DNA of 64,000 nucleotides, taken from contig NZ_CP034157.1 of assembly GCF_003860565.1 (NCBI RefSeq), positions 992,001 to 1,056,000 on the forward strand, given 5' to 3'. Shown here one piece after another: positions 48,672 through 60,300 of the stretch. The number at the start of each line of letters is the position of its first letter. Within the stretch, counting starts at the first letter, position 1. The notes under the pieces are model-generated. The model was not told where the DNA came from, ran no database searches, and worked only from the letters and a program-made list of their open reading frames with translations. A program made the translations under genes and the position numbers. Source of the DNA: Cloacibacterium normanense (GTDB lineage Bacteria > Bacteroidota > Bacteroidia > Flavobacteriales > Weeksellaceae).

Positions 48672-50417
48672 ATGTCGAAACTTAATGTTGATCAAAAAAC
48701 AATAATGCTACTTTTCTCAGATAAAAAATCTGATTTTCTAATTCCTGATTATCAAAGACCTTACGCATGGGAAGAAGGACAATGTCAAACTCTTTGGGAT
48801 GACATTTTTTCTTTTGCTTTTCCAGACAATAACAGTGATAAATTTGATAGTAATGAAGAATACTTCTTGGGTTCAATTGTGACTTTTGAAAATGATAACA
48901 ATAAAAAAGAAGTAATTGATGGGCAGCAACGTTTAACTACTCTAATGCTGCTATTACGAGCTTTCTATGCAAAATTTGGAAATATGCAAGATGAGAACTC
49001 TAAAAGTACTCGTGAAAGAATTGCACAATGCTTATGGAAAACAAATGAATTTGGACAACCTAATCTAAACATACTAAAAATTGATTCCGAGGTAGCAACT
49101 GATAATGACAAAGACGAGTTTTTGGAAATACTTAAAACGGGTATTGTAAACAAAGACCAAAAAAGCAACTATGCTAAGAACTATCGTTTTTTTCAAGAGA
49201 AAATAGATAATTTTTTAAGTGAATATCCTTCATATTTTGCATATTTACCAGCAAGGATTTTAGGCAATTGCATTCTTTTGCCGATTGAAGCAGAATCTCA
49301 AGACACTGCTTTGAGAATTTTTTCAACATTAAATGATAGAGGTCTACCATTATCAGATGCTGACATTTTTAAAGCACAATTTTACAAGCATTACTCAACA
49401 AAAAATCAAAAAGACAAATTCATTGAACAATGGAAAGAACTTGAAGAAATTACAGGTAGAATTTTCAAGCCATTAAACGGCACTCCAATGGACGAACTTT
49501 TCACAAGATATATGTATTTTATTCGTGCGAAACAAGGAATAAAATCAAGCACAACAGAAGCATTACGTAAGTTTTACGAAAAAGGTAAATACTCAATTCT
49601 CAAACAAGATGATACATTATCAAATCTCAAAATTCTAGTTGATTTTTGGCATGATGTTTACAATCAAAATCAAGAAAGATTTTCAACTAAGATTCTCAGA
49701 AAACTATTCATTCTTAATTCTGCACCAAATGGTATGTGGACCTATTTTTTGTCGGTATATTTTCTACAAAATAAAAATGAAAACAATCAACTGGAAGAAA
49801 ATAAATTAGACGAATTCCTAAACAAAACAATTGCTTTTGTTTGGGCATTTGCATTTACTAATCCTGGTGTTAATGCATTGAGAACTCCTATTTATGCTGA
49901 GATGGTAAATATCGTAACAGATAAAACTGTCAATTTTGATGAACATAAATTTGACGAACATACTTTACGTACAGCAATGAATAATTTTGAGTTTAAAAAT
50001 GGTAGACCAATTACTAGATCGATGCTTACGTGGTGGGCATTCAAAGATGACCAGCAAGAAATTCCTTTTCTCAATACGAATTTTGATATAGAGCATATTT
50101 TTGCAAGAAAACGTCAAGAAAATGACAAGTCATTAAGTAATACAAAGCTACTAGAGGCTCTGGGTAATAAATCTTTACTTGAAGACAAAATAAATATCAG
50201 AGCATCTGATTATAGATTTAGTGATAAAATTAAATATTATAAAGGTTTTACAACGGATAAAGGACAACATAAAGCGGGTTCAATTATTTCTGAATTGGTT
50301 AATATCGCAGATAATAAAACCGACTTTACAGAACAAGACATAATTAGCAGAAGCGAAAAAATAGTCAGTGAATTTATTGAATTTCTAAAAGAAAAAAAAT
50401 TAATAAAAGAATATTAG
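48672..50417 (+). CDS. GmrSD-type DUF262-DUF1524 protein (type IV restriction-like)
   Basis: A 581-residue single-chain protein. The N-terminal DUF262 domain has IPDYQRPYAWEEGQ (~24-37) and the DGQQR motif (83-87, VIDGQQRLTTLMLLL). A helical middle region follows. The C-terminal DUF1524 part carries the HNH-type signature FDIEHIFARKR (~471-481), and LGNKSLLEDKIN (~497-508) in place of the usual GN-L-LL. Fused GmrS-GmrD enzymes cleave modified (for example glucosylated hydroxymethylcytosine) phage DNA, using NTPs bound by DUF262. It lies 68 bases after the DpnA-like gene on the same strand, then a terminator. Confidence 0.88.
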   Translation: MSKLNVDQKTIMLLFSDKKSDFLIPDYQRPYAWEEGQCQTLWDDIFSFAFPDNNSDKFDSNEEYFLGSIVTFENDNNKKEVIDGQQRLTTLMLLLRAFYAKFGNMQDENSKSTRERIAQCLWKTNEFGQPNLNILKIDSEVATDNDKDEFLEILKTGIVNKDQKSNYAKNYRFFQEKIDNFLSEYPSYFAYLPARILGNCILLPIEAESQDTALRIFSTLNDRGLPLSDADIFKAQFYKHYSTKNQKDKFIEQWKELEEITGRIFKPLNGTPMDELFTRYMYFIRAKQGIKSSTTEALRKFYEKGKYSILKQDDTLSNLKILVDFWHDVYNQNQERFSTKILRKLFILNSAPNGMWTYFLSVYFLQNKNENNQLEENKLDEFLNKTIAFVWAFAFTNPGVNALRTPIYAEMVNIVTDKTVNFDEHKFDEHTLRTAMNNFEFKNGRPITRSMLTWWAFKDDQQEIPFLNTNFDIEHIFARKRQENDKSLSNTKLLEALGNKSLLEDKINIRASDYRFSDKIKYYKGFTTDKGQHKAGSIISELVNIADNKTDFTEQDIISRSEKIVSEFIEFLKEKKLIKEY

Positions 50418-50461
50418 CAATCGTATCTCGACACAAAGTCATTAACTTTAACTAATATATT

Positions 50462-50494
50462 AAAAGCACGGAATTACACTCCGTGCTTTTTCAT
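50462..50494 (+). terminator. Terminator at the end of the defence island
   Basis: An 11-bp stem (AAAAGCACGGA/TCCGTGCTTTT) with a 7-base loop, followed by T residues. Confidence 0.88.
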
Positions 50495-50595
50495 TCGTTA
50501 TATTTCATCCACAAAATATTGATAATCTGGCATTTCTTTTGTAAATTTAGGGTATCAATAAAATAAAAATTATATTGGTCTTTAATCTTAATGGC

Positions 50596-51504
50596 ATGAA
50601 CTGTTTTATAAGCTTTATTTGTCTTATCGGTGTGTTCTTGTTGGTTCAGTGCAATAAAAGCGCTGGAGAAGAGGAAGTGCATTATGATACGATTCAGCAG
50701 CAACAGAAAGCAGATACCGTCCAAAAAGATACGGTGGTGAAAAAAGAAATAAAGTATCATGCTTTTGTGGTTAAAAATAAAAATAAAGACTTTAAAACTT
50801 TAGAGAAAATGTATTCTCAAGAAGAACTGCATGCAATTTTAGCCATCAATCGATTGGATTATAAAAACAAATGGAGAGCCGATACCTTAGTGGTTCCAGA
50901 CGTTTTGGAAAAAGATTTTACAGTGTACAGTCCTTTTCCTAAAAACGTTTCTGCGGCTAGAAACATTCAGAAATTAGCGATGTTCAGTTATTCCATTCAT
51001 GCCTATGCCTTGTATGAAAAAGGGAGTCTCATCAAGTGGGGACCTACCAGTATGGGCAAAAAAGCAACGCCTACCAAAATGGGACTCACCTTTACCAATT
51101 GGAAGAAGGAAGTCGCCATCAGTACCGTGAATTCTGATTGGAAACTGAGATGGAACTTTAATTTGTATAATTATTTGGGCATCGGTTGGCATCAGTATGA
51201 TTTGCCGGGGCATCATGCTTCACACTCTTGTGTTCGTTTGTTGGAAGAAGATGCCTACTTTATGTACACTTGGGCAGAACAATGGATTCTGAACAAAAAA
51301 GGGACAGTAGTCTTGGCTAAAGGTACACCTGTGATTATTTTTGGACCGCCGGTATTCAATAAAAAACCTTGGTTACAGCTCATCAAATCTCCTCATGCCA
51401 ATGATTATACCGAGGCTGAAATCAACCATGAGATTCAACCGTTCTTACCAGAAATTCTGAAACAACAAAACATTAAAAGACAATATCTAGAACACGTTCC
51501 ATAG
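50596..51504 (+). CDS. L,D-transpeptidase (YkuD) lipoprotein
   Basis: A 302-residue protein starting at ATG 50596, which gives the lipobox leader MNCFISFICLIGVFLLVQC. A linker with D/T/V/K-rich sequence (AGEEEVHYDTIQQQQKADTV) precedes a YkuD-like domain (~115-260). The catalytic motif HHASHSCVRLLEEDAY contains the nucleophile Cys near residue 210; the substrate His precedes it in GHHASH. Such enzymes make 3-3 cross-links or attach proteins to peptidoglycan. The lipid anchor places it in the periplasm. The usual HGT-type strand is less clear than in other family members. Confidence 0.85.
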   Translation: MNCFISFICLIGVFLLVQCNKSAGEEEVHYDTIQQQQKADTVQKDTVVKKEIKYHAFVVKNKNKDFKTLEKMYSQEELHAILAINRLDYKNKWRADTLVVPDVLEKDFTVYSPFPKNVSAARNIQKLAMFSYSIHAYALYEKGSLIKWGPTSMGKKATPTKMGLTFTNWKKEVAISTVNSDWKLRWNFNLYNYLGIGWHQYDLPGHHASHSCVRLLEEDAYFMYTWAEQWILNKKGTVVLAKGTPVIIFGPPVFNKKPWLQLIKSPHANDYTEAEINHEIQPFLPEILKQQNIKRQYLEHVP

Positions 51505-51620
51505 TCATTTGCTTTTTCAATGTTAAGCATTAAAAGCATTTCATGTAGCATCAGAAGAAAATTTATATTAAGATTTAATCCGTCATTTTTATACATCAAC
51601 AGAAGCTTTCTTGGCTTTTT

Positions 51621-51650
51621 TTGAAAGCATTTTAAGTTTTACTACCTTTG
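51621..51650 (+). promoter_or_regulatory. Promoter of mnmE (TTG - 19 bp - TACCTTTG)
   Basis: TTG at 51621-51623 and TACCTTTG at 51643-51650 with a 19-base spacer. The ATG begins 4 bases after the box, so the mRNA should have little or no leader. Confidence 0.75.
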
Positions 51651-51654
51651 CAGT

Positions 51655-53040
51655 ATGAATCAAGACACTATTTGTGCACTCGCCACTGCCAATGGAATTG
51701 GAGCGATAGGAATTATTAGAGTTTCTGGAGAACAAGCCATAGAAATCTGTGAAAAATGCTTTGACGGGAAAGCACTTACCCAACAGAAATCTCATACGGT
51801 ACATTATGGTTTCATTAAAGATGGAGATGAAGTCATCGATGAAGTAATGGTTTCTATCTTTCTGGCTCCCAAATCTTTCACTACCGAAAATTCTGTGGAA
51901 ATTTCTTTCCATGGTTCTCCACATATTGGCAAAAGAATTTTAGAAGTCTTGATTAAAAATGGTGCAAGAATGGCAAAAGCAGGTGAGTTTACCATGCGTG
52001 CATTTATGAACGGTAGAATAGACCTCAGTCAAGCCGAATCCATTGCAGACCTTATTGCTTCGGAGAATGAAGCTTCCAGAAAAGTGGCCCTTCAACAACT
52101 GAAAGGTGGCATTTCTCAGGAGATTTCTGTGTTGAGAAATGACTTGCTCAATTTTGTTTCACTCATTGAATTAGAATTAGATTTTGCGGAAGAAGATGTA
52201 GAATTTGCAGATAGAACTGCATTGGTACAACTGCTTCAAAAAATAGAAAGCAAACTGAAATCTTTGATTGACAGTTTCCAATACGGAAATGCCATTAAAA
52301 GTGGAGTTGCAGTAGCCATCATCGGAAAACCTAATGCAGGGAAATCTACTTTACTGAATGCCCTTTTAAAAGAAGAAAGAGCCATCGTTTCTGATATTGC
52401 TGGAACTACGCGTGATACGATAGAAGAAGTGTTGCATATTAAAGGAAATGCTTTTCGACTCATTGATACCGCAGGTTTGCGTGAAACGGAAGATGCCATA
52501 GAAGCGATAGGCGTGGTGAAAGCCAAAGAAAAAGTGGCTAAAGCTGATGTTTTGGTGTATTTGATTGATGTTGCGACTACCGATTTAAAAGACGACCTTG
52601 CGATGCTACAGGAATTGGCAAGAGAAGATTTGAAAATCATCATTTGTCTTACCAAAATTGATGAAGTAGACGAGGCTGATCAAAAAGCAAAAGCGATTGC
52701 CAAAACCCTTCAATCTGATATTCCTTCGCATGAGTTGTTACAAATTTCGGCTAAGGAAAATATTCATCTTCAGGATTTAAAAGATGAACTTTCTACCTAT
52801 GTAGAACATCTAAAATCTGAAAGCAACGTAGTGATTACCAACCAAAGACACTACGAATCTCTTCAAAAATCTATTGACGCTGTTTATAAGGTAAAAGAAG
52901 CCATTACCCATCAAATTTCTACTGAATTATTAGCCTATGAGCTTAGAAATGCTCTGGAACATCTGGGCGAAATCTCAGGTGAATTTACCAACGATGAAGT
53001 ATTGGGGAATATTTTTTCTAAGTTCTGTATCGGGAAGTAG
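51655..53040 (+). CDS. mnmE: tRNA modification GTPase MnmE
   Basis: A 461-residue protein. The N-terminal formyl-THF-binding domain (ICALATANGIGAIGIIRVSG, VEISFHGSPHIGKRILEVLI) leads to a central helical region, then a G domain with G1 GKPNAGKST (~224-232), G2/G3 GTTRDTIEEV ... DTAGLRETEDAIE and a G4-like TKID. It ends with the signature GNIFSKFCIGK, whose Cys is required for activity. With MnmG it installs the carboxymethylaminomethyl group on U34 of tRNAs. Probably translated from a near-leaderless mRNA. Confidence 0.96.
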   Translation: MNQDTICALATANGIGAIGIIRVSGEQAIEICEKCFDGKALTQQKSHTVHYGFIKDGDEVIDEVMVSIFLAPKSFTTENSVEISFHGSPHIGKRILEVLIKNGARMAKAGEFTMRAFMNGRIDLSQAESIADLIASENEASRKVALQQLKGGISQEISVLRNDLLNFVSLIELELDFAEEDVEFADRTALVQLLQKIESKLKSLIDSFQYGNAIKSGVAVAIIGKPNAGKSTLLNALLKEERAIVSDIAGTTRDTIEEVLHIKGNAFRLIDTAGLRETEDAIEAIGVVKAKEKVAKADVLVYLIDVATTDLKDDLAMLQELAREDLKIIICLTKIDEVDEADQKAKAIAKTLQSDIPSHELLQISAKENIHLQDLKDELSTYVEHLKSESNVVITNQRHYESLQKSIDAVYKVKEAITHQISTELLAYELRNALEHLGEISGEFTNDEVLGNIFSKFCIGK

Positions 53041-53049
53041 GTTATATAG

Positions 53050-53080
53050 GTATGAGGTGATGAGGTTATGAAGGGATAGA
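53050..53080. repeat. Short 8-bp unit repeat, GTGATGAG type
   Basis: GTATGAG, GTGATGAG, GTTATGAA and GGGATAGA follow the mnmE stop. The same unit occurs at 38556-38595. Confidence 0.5.
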
Positions 53081-53198
53081 GTGAAAATTTGCTTGTTTTC
53101 GGTTGAATAAAATGAAATGTCAAAGATTGCAACTTCTCGAGATCTGACATCTTAGACCAAATATCATATTCTAATAAATAACAAATACGAAGATAAAA

Positions 53199-53384
53199 AT
53201 GATAGACTTTATTTTTGGGTTTTTCGGATTATTTATCAGACTTGCTTTTGTGTATAAGGTTGATTTAAAAAAAATGAATGCAAATAACTCTCCTGAAGAA
53301 AGTCATAAAAACACAATAGCAGGATTACTTTTGATACTTATCGTCAATATTATAGGAGTTATTCTTTTTTTTATAGAAAAATAA
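53199..53384 (+). CDS. Small membrane protein, unknown
   Basis: A 61-residue protein with two hydrophobic segments (MIDFIFGFFGLFIRLAFVY and IAGLLLILIVNIIGVILFFI) separated by a charged loop with SPEESHKN. ATG at 53199 is preceded by an A-rich stretch typical of this phylum. No homology recognised. Coding is likely from composition and the two clean helices. Confidence 0.55.
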   Translation: MIDFIFGFFGLFIRLAFVYKVDLKKMNANNSPEESHKNTIAGLLLILIVNIIGVILFFIEK

Positions 53385-53528
53385 AGGCTCACTCTCTCAA
53401 TTTTTAAGTTTGTTTAAGATGAGATTTATTTGACAAAAAAAATTGTGCCGTAAAAAAATCTAAATTGAAATAAATTTAATCATAACTAGAAAAATAAATC
53501 TAGATTTTTCTTACCTTTAAAAGAAAAA

Positions 53529-53993
53529 ATGAAAGCCTTTTTATCTTTTGTAATCCTCCTTTCATTTTTGGTTTCTTGCCAAAATAAATCTTCTGAACAA
53601 GCATCAGAACGCATGAAAACAGATACTATTCTCCAAAAAAACGGTCAGGTTTTGAGTTATACCGTTTTTGATAAACAACTCTTTAAAATGAAGCGAGACC
53701 GCACTGTATATAGTGATGCTTACCAAAAAAGAATTGCTAAACTCGTAGAATATTATCTGGATAAAAATAACCAAACTGGTGTACAATTTCAACTTAAAAA
53801 TCCTGAAGCGAAGCTGGGCTATTCTGTAGAAGAAACCGATTGGGAAGGCGTAGTTTATACCCAAATTGGCCTTTTTACAATGGGAAATACCAATATGAAA
53901 ACTTTTCAATGGTTATTTTACAATGCAAAAACTCAAGAACTTTATGAATTTGACGTTCCTAAAAATACACCCATCTTATTTAAGTACCGATAA
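53529..53993 (+). CDS. Hypothetical lipoprotein
   Basis: A 154-residue protein with the lipobox leader MKAFLSFVILLSFLVSC (Cys17). The mature part is basic and contains a beta-rich domain (QVLSYTVFDKQLFKMKR, YSVEETDWEGVVYTQIGLFT, FQWLFYNAKTQELYEFDVPK). I do not recognise the family. It lies between a small membrane protein and the large adhesin, on the same strand but with its own upstream gap. Confidence 0.6.
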   Translation: MKAFLSFVILLSFLVSCQNKSSEQASERMKTDTILQKNGQVLSYTVFDKQLFKMKRDRTVYSDAYQKRIAKLVEYYLDKNNQTGVQFQLKNPEAKLGYSVEETDWEGVVYTQIGLFTMGNTNMKTFQWLFYNAKTQELYEFDVPKNTPILFKYR

Positions 53994-54309
53994 TTTTCAC
54001 CTTTTCTATTCGTAATCTGTATATATGAGGTTAATCAGTATATACTGCTCTAAAAATTAATGAAATACTGGTAAAAAAATGTATATTTAGGACTTGAAAT
54101 TCATCTATTTTTAAGGGTAATTTCTCATTTGTGTTTTTCATACCAATTATCAATTATTTTAAAAATTAATCAACAAATTATCATGAAATGGCTCCATAAA
54201 AAGCTCACATAAATTTTTATTTCTATCATTATTGCAATGGAATTTTCTTCCATTTTTTTTCATCTAATAACCATTTTTATTTTTTATCACTTGAAATAAG
54301 TATTTTCTT
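53994..54309. other. 316-base AT-rich spacer upstream of the large adhesin
   Basis: No ORF, repeat or terminator was recognised. One perfect 12-bp palindrome, CAGTATATACTG, lies at 54036-54047 and could be a regulator site for the adhesin gene, though no promoter box of the standard form was found. Confidence 0.4.
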
Positions 54310-57300
54310 ATGAAGTATTTTTATTCTTTAGTCCTCTTTTTTTCTTTATTTGTTTCAAAAGAAACTTTTGCTCAAAATTCCCCAGAAATTTCTGTTCCTA
54401 AAATTTATGATGATGCGAATGGTGAAATCATTACCAATCCTCAACTCATCGAAAGTATTATTGCCAAAAGGAAAAGTGCAATGGCTCAAGCGCAAAAAAA
54501 AATCTCTAAAACTAGCGCAGCACAAACCGCAGTAGAAATGTGTTCTAACGGAGGATTTGAGCAGCATGAAACTACCGCAGGAAATACTCATCTTAAACAT
54601 TTTTTATATACTACAGGTGATCAATCAGGACCTACAGAATGTAAAGCCATTACCAATGTTGCTGATCAAAACATCAATATTTTTGATCCTAACAACACTA
54701 ATATTATGGCGACTACGGTTCCTGCTAATTATATCGACAAATATATAGGTGATATTAAAGCATTTGACCAATATGCGCTAAAAGTGAATTACTCTGATTC
54801 GTACAGCATGAGTTCTTCTGTACAAGGAAAAAGATATAAAACGAATAATGAAAATTTCTTAAAATTTAATTTTAAAGTTGTTTTACAAACGGTTTATGAT
54901 AGTGGTCACAAAGATAATCAGCCTTTCTTTAAAGCTAGAGTTCTCAATAAAAATAGGGAAGTAGTAAGTGAATTTTGTTTAACTGGTGACGAGAAAAACT
55001 GTATTTACACCAAAATTCCAGACGGAGGAAGTAGCTATGTAACTTTATATACCGCCAATTGGCAGTCTGGTATGCTGGATATTTCCGCGATTCCTAATAA
55101 TGAAGAATTCACCGTTGAGTTTATAGCTTCAAGATGTGGTTTGATGGGACATTTTGGATATGCTTATATCGATGATATTTGTTTTTTGCATTCTAATGAA
55201 AATGTACAAGGTACTGTAGAACTAGACCCTCTAAATAAAATCTGTCCTACCACTCCAGTAAGCGTTTGTGGATCTTATACCATTCCTAATTCGGGAGGAA
55301 TAAGCGCTACAGTTAAAAAAATTACTTTAAATCTGTACGATTCAAGCAATAAAATCATCTATAGCTCCTCTGTTCCTAGTACACATGACCAAGTGAATAA
55401 GAAGTTTTGTTTTAATCTCAATGCCTCTGATTTCCCTAATGTTACCAGTGCTAATTATAATGTAGGCGCAGTAGTAGAATATGATATTTCTGGAACAACT
55501 TGTAGTGGTACTAACTTTGGCTCTGCCAGTGATCCAGATGCAAATCCTGGTTGGGATATTTCTTTTATGAACTGTAGCTCAGACTGTACTATTGATTTAC
55601 AAAGCGCAAAAATATATCGATGTGATACCAATGGAGATGGTACGGAAATATTCAACTTAACGGATTTAGAGAGTAAATTGGTTTCCTCAAGTTCTGGGCT
55701 AAGTTTTAGCTACTTTAAAAATTACAATGATGCTTTTTCAAATATTAATAGTATAACCAATTACACCAGTTTTAATTCTCCTTCAGCTACTATCTATGTA
55801 AGAGTTAATAAGAGTGAGAGTTGTTTTAAAATCATTCATGCCAATGTAGAGGTTAAAAACCCTACCGTAAATATTTCTGGGATACTTAATGTTTGTTCAG
55901 GAAGTACTGTTCTTACTGCATCTGCAGGAAGTTCGTATCTATGGAGCACTGGCGAAAAGACTCAGAGCATTACGGTAAACGCTATTGGTACATATAGTGT
56001 TACGGTAACCGATTCGTATGGATGTGTCAATACGGGAAGCGTAGTGATAGAGACGTCTCAAACCGCAGTTTTGCCTACCTTAGAAGTGAAACAACCGAGC
56101 TGTAATAGTTCTACTGGTGAAATTAAAGTGACTTCACCTGCTTCTGAATACAGTTTTGACAATGGAGTTACTTGGGTTAAGAACAATACATGGTCTAATG
56201 TATCTCCCGGAACGTATAAAGTAAAAGTAAAAACAGTGAATGGCTGTATTTCTTACGCACAAGTCGTGACCATCGTTTTGCCTGCATCTACCTATCCCAA
56301 TTACACCTATAAAAATCCTCTTTTTTGTGGAGATAAAGGAAGCATTACCATTACAACATCCGCTGCTTATTATAGTTTTGATGGTGGAGCAACTTGGGGA
56401 AGTAGTAACACACAAGATGGTCTAGATCCTGGTATTTATAAAATTATGACTAAGGATATCAATGGTTGTCTGTCTTACATTAATAATGTGTATATTAATG
56501 GGGTATCTTTAGGTTATCCACAATATAGTTTTGTAAGGCCTGCATGTACTACTAAAGGTTCTATTACTATAGAAAATCAAGGAGATTTATATACTTTTGA
56601 TGGAGGTGCAACTTGGGTTACCAGCAATACTCTTAGCAATCTTTCTCCGGGAACCTATTCTATTGCGTTTAAAAATAATTTAGGATGTTTATCAGACTAT
56701 CAATATGTTTATTTAAATGATTATTCTGATATGTATCCTGACTATGAAATTATACAACCTGTTTGTGGTACAGGAGGAAGTATTATTATCAATACGCCAG
56801 GAAAAGAATTTAGTTTTGATGGAGGTGTCACTTGGATTACCACCAATCAAAAAGATGATTTAAAACCAGGGAGCTATCAAATTCAAGTAAAAGATGAAAA
56901 TGGCTGTTTGTCTCAAAAGAATTGGGCTTACATTAACACCCCATACTTAGATTATCCTCAGATAACTTTAGTTCAGCCTACTTGTACTACTAATGGAACT
57001 ATTACCGTAAATACTTTAAATGATTTTTATAGTTTTGATGGAGGAGCCACTTGGACTACGGTTAATCAAAAAAGTTTACCTCCTGGTTCTTATCAAGTAC
57101 TCGTTAAAAATAATTTAGGTTGTATTTCGCAAGAAAATAATGTTTATCTAGATAATCCAGTTATTCCATTAGCGGATTATACCGTAGTACAGCCTACCTG
57201 TGATACCAAAGGAAGTATCACAATCAATACAGTTGCTAAAGAATACAGTTTTGACGGTGGTAATACTTGGAGCAGCAGTAATACCATCAATAATATAAGT

Positions 57301-60300
57301 TCCAGTACCACTTATTCATTGCGTATAAAATCTGCAAATGGATGTATGTCTCAGATTGTATATATTTATATTAGTGAGTCCAAGTTACCTGTACCAGATT
57401 ATGATGTTACTAATCCTAGCTGTGGGAATATTGGAAGTATAAAATTTAATACCGTTGCAGATTTTTACAGTATAGATAATGGGGCTAATTGGAGTAGTAA
57501 TCCTGTTTTTAGTCCGCTCAAAGAAGGATATTACTATCTATTGATTAAAAATAAAAATGGATGTATATCTGAAACACAATATGTTTATTTAGATTCAAAA
57601 AATTCATACATGCCAAAAGTTACCGTTACCCAACCTTCTTGTGGGACTAATGGCAGCATTGTTATTAATACAGTTGCAGAGTTTTATAGTATTAATAGGG
57701 GTAACACTTGGGTTACAAGCAATACTTTTACCAATTTACAACCGGGCTATTATTATGTTCAGACCAAAGATAAAAACGATTGTATTTCTAATCAAAATAT
57801 TGTTTATCTAAAAGAATTTTACTTGCCAGAACCTAAATTTACCTCTACGCAGCCCACTTGTGGAGTAGGTGGCAGTATTACCTTTACAACAACTTCGGAT
57901 TTTTATAGTGTAGATGGTGGTAATACCTGGAGTACTTCTAATACTTTTACCAATCTAAAAGCAGGATATTATAACCCAAGAATAAAAAATAGTTTAGGAT
58001 GTACCTCATATTATTCAAGTGTTTCCCTCAATGAGTTTTATTTAGATAGACCAGATTATTCTGTAGTGCAACCTACTTGTGGAAATACTGGTTCTATTAC
58101 CATTGCTACTGTTGCAGACCAATATAGTTTTGATGGAGGAAATACTTGGACTACTAATCCTAAATTAACCGGACTTAAGAGTGGCTACTATAACATTGTT
58201 ATCAAAAATGCTAAAGGCTGCACTTCTTATCCTTATGGCTTGTCTGTAAACATTAAAGAATATTTCTTACCAAAACCTTTAATAAAAGTAGTTCAGCCTA
58301 GTTGTGGTAAAAGTGGAAGTATCAGTATAGGGACTTCTGCTTCACAATATAGTTTTGATGGAGGAAAAACTTTTACAACGAATCCTATACTCACAGCGCC
58401 TACTCCTGGAGGTTATTCTATTGTTATCAAAAATGATTTAGGATGTGTATCTTATCCTTATTACGTATATATTCAAAAATATTTAACACAATCTCCAAGA
58501 GTAAGTGTAGTGCAACCTACTTGTAGCAATCCATACGGAACTATTTATGTAAACACTCCAGCAGACCAATACAGTTATGATAATGGAAAAACATGGACTA
58601 CTGATAATACTAAGACCAATTTATCAGTTGGTACTTATTATATTTTAACTAAAAATGCACAAGGTTGTATATCTGATGCAACATATACTTATGTGAATAC
58701 TCCGCCATCTATTCCTGCAGCTCCTTTAGTTACAGTGAAACAGCCTTCGGCTTGTGGTGTTACCGATGGAAGTATTACCATTAATACCACTGCTTCCAGC
58801 TATAGTTTTAACGATGGAGCCAGTTGGTCTTCCGTCAATACCAAAACCAATTTAGGAGCAGGAACTTATATCATTAAAATAAAATCAAATTCTTACAGTT
58901 GTGAATCTCTCACCACTGTAGTCAATTTAGATTCTGGAGTTCTTATTGCTGCACCTACATATACTGCAACACAGCCTACCTGTAGTGTTTCTACGGGAAG
59001 TATTGCCATTACTTCTGATGGTGACAGCTATAGTTTTGACAATGGCTTGAGTTATATCTATGGAAATACTAAAACAGATTTACTTCCCGGAACTTATTAC
59101 ATAAAATACAGAAGTAAAAACGGATGTACTTCTGAAGCCCAAAAAGTAATCATTCAGAAACCTTCAGATTTGCCAGCTCCACAGTATACAGTGGCTCAAC
59201 CAGACTGTAGTAATCCTCTTGGAAGCATTACCATTACTACTTCTGGAGCGCTTTATAGTTTTGATAAAGGCGTTACTTTTTCTACTTCTAATGTGGCTAA
59301 AAATCTTGGCCCAGGAACGTATGATTTGATGATTAAAGATGCTGCAGGATGTATTTCTTTCATTTCTTCGGTAACGGTTATTGCTAAGCCCAATATAACA
59401 GAAACGCCAAAATTTATCGTTACTCATCCTACAGGATGTAGCTCTAATATGGGTTCCATTAAAATTACCACTACAGCTAATGAATATAGTTTTGATGATG
59501 GTAAAACTTGGGTAAACACTTCTTCCATGTCATTACCAAGTGGTAGTTATTATTTAAGAATAAAAATTGGTGCAGATTGTCCATCTGAAAAAGTTTTAGC
59601 AGTTATTAATGCTCCTTCAGATGCACCGAAGGCTCCAAAATATACGGTCAGTCAACCTTTGTCATGTATGAATGCATTTGGAAGCATTACGATTACCGAT
59701 TCTGCTGCTGAATATAGTTTTGATGATGGAAAAACGTATTCTACCAATCCATCTTCAGGAAATTTAGCTCCTGGAACTTATTTGATTAAAGTAAAAAACG
59801 CCACAGGTTGCGAATCTAACGCAGTAACTGTTACAATTAATAAACCTACGGATTATCCGCCATTGCCAACAGTTAGTGTGCAACAAATAGATTGTTTAAA
59901 TGCTAGTGCAAGTATTACCGTAACCAATTCTGGCGCAAAATTCAGTATTGACAATGGTCTCACTTGGCAAACTTCAAATATTTTTAAAAATCTGAGTCCT
60001 AACCAGTACAAAGTTTTAATTCAAAACAGTAAAGGTTGTATTTCGGAAGTGACAGAAGTGACCATTGATACCTTTGTAAATCCAACGCCAAAACCAACAG
60101 CACCATCAAAACAAGAATTTTGTATTCAAGATAATGCTAAAATTTCTAATCTTTTAGCTACCGGAAATCATCTTACTTGGTACGATTCTTTGACTGGAGG
60201 AAATGTTTTAAATGCGAATACTCTTTTAACTAATGGCAATACGTATTATGTTTCACAGAAAATAGGAGATTGTGAAGGAGAGAGAATTCCAGTTTCAGTA

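Noticed and set aside
56074-60070. CRISPR or satellite array
   Set aside because: The periodicity is coding: an uninterrupted frame with conserved residues and varied DNA.
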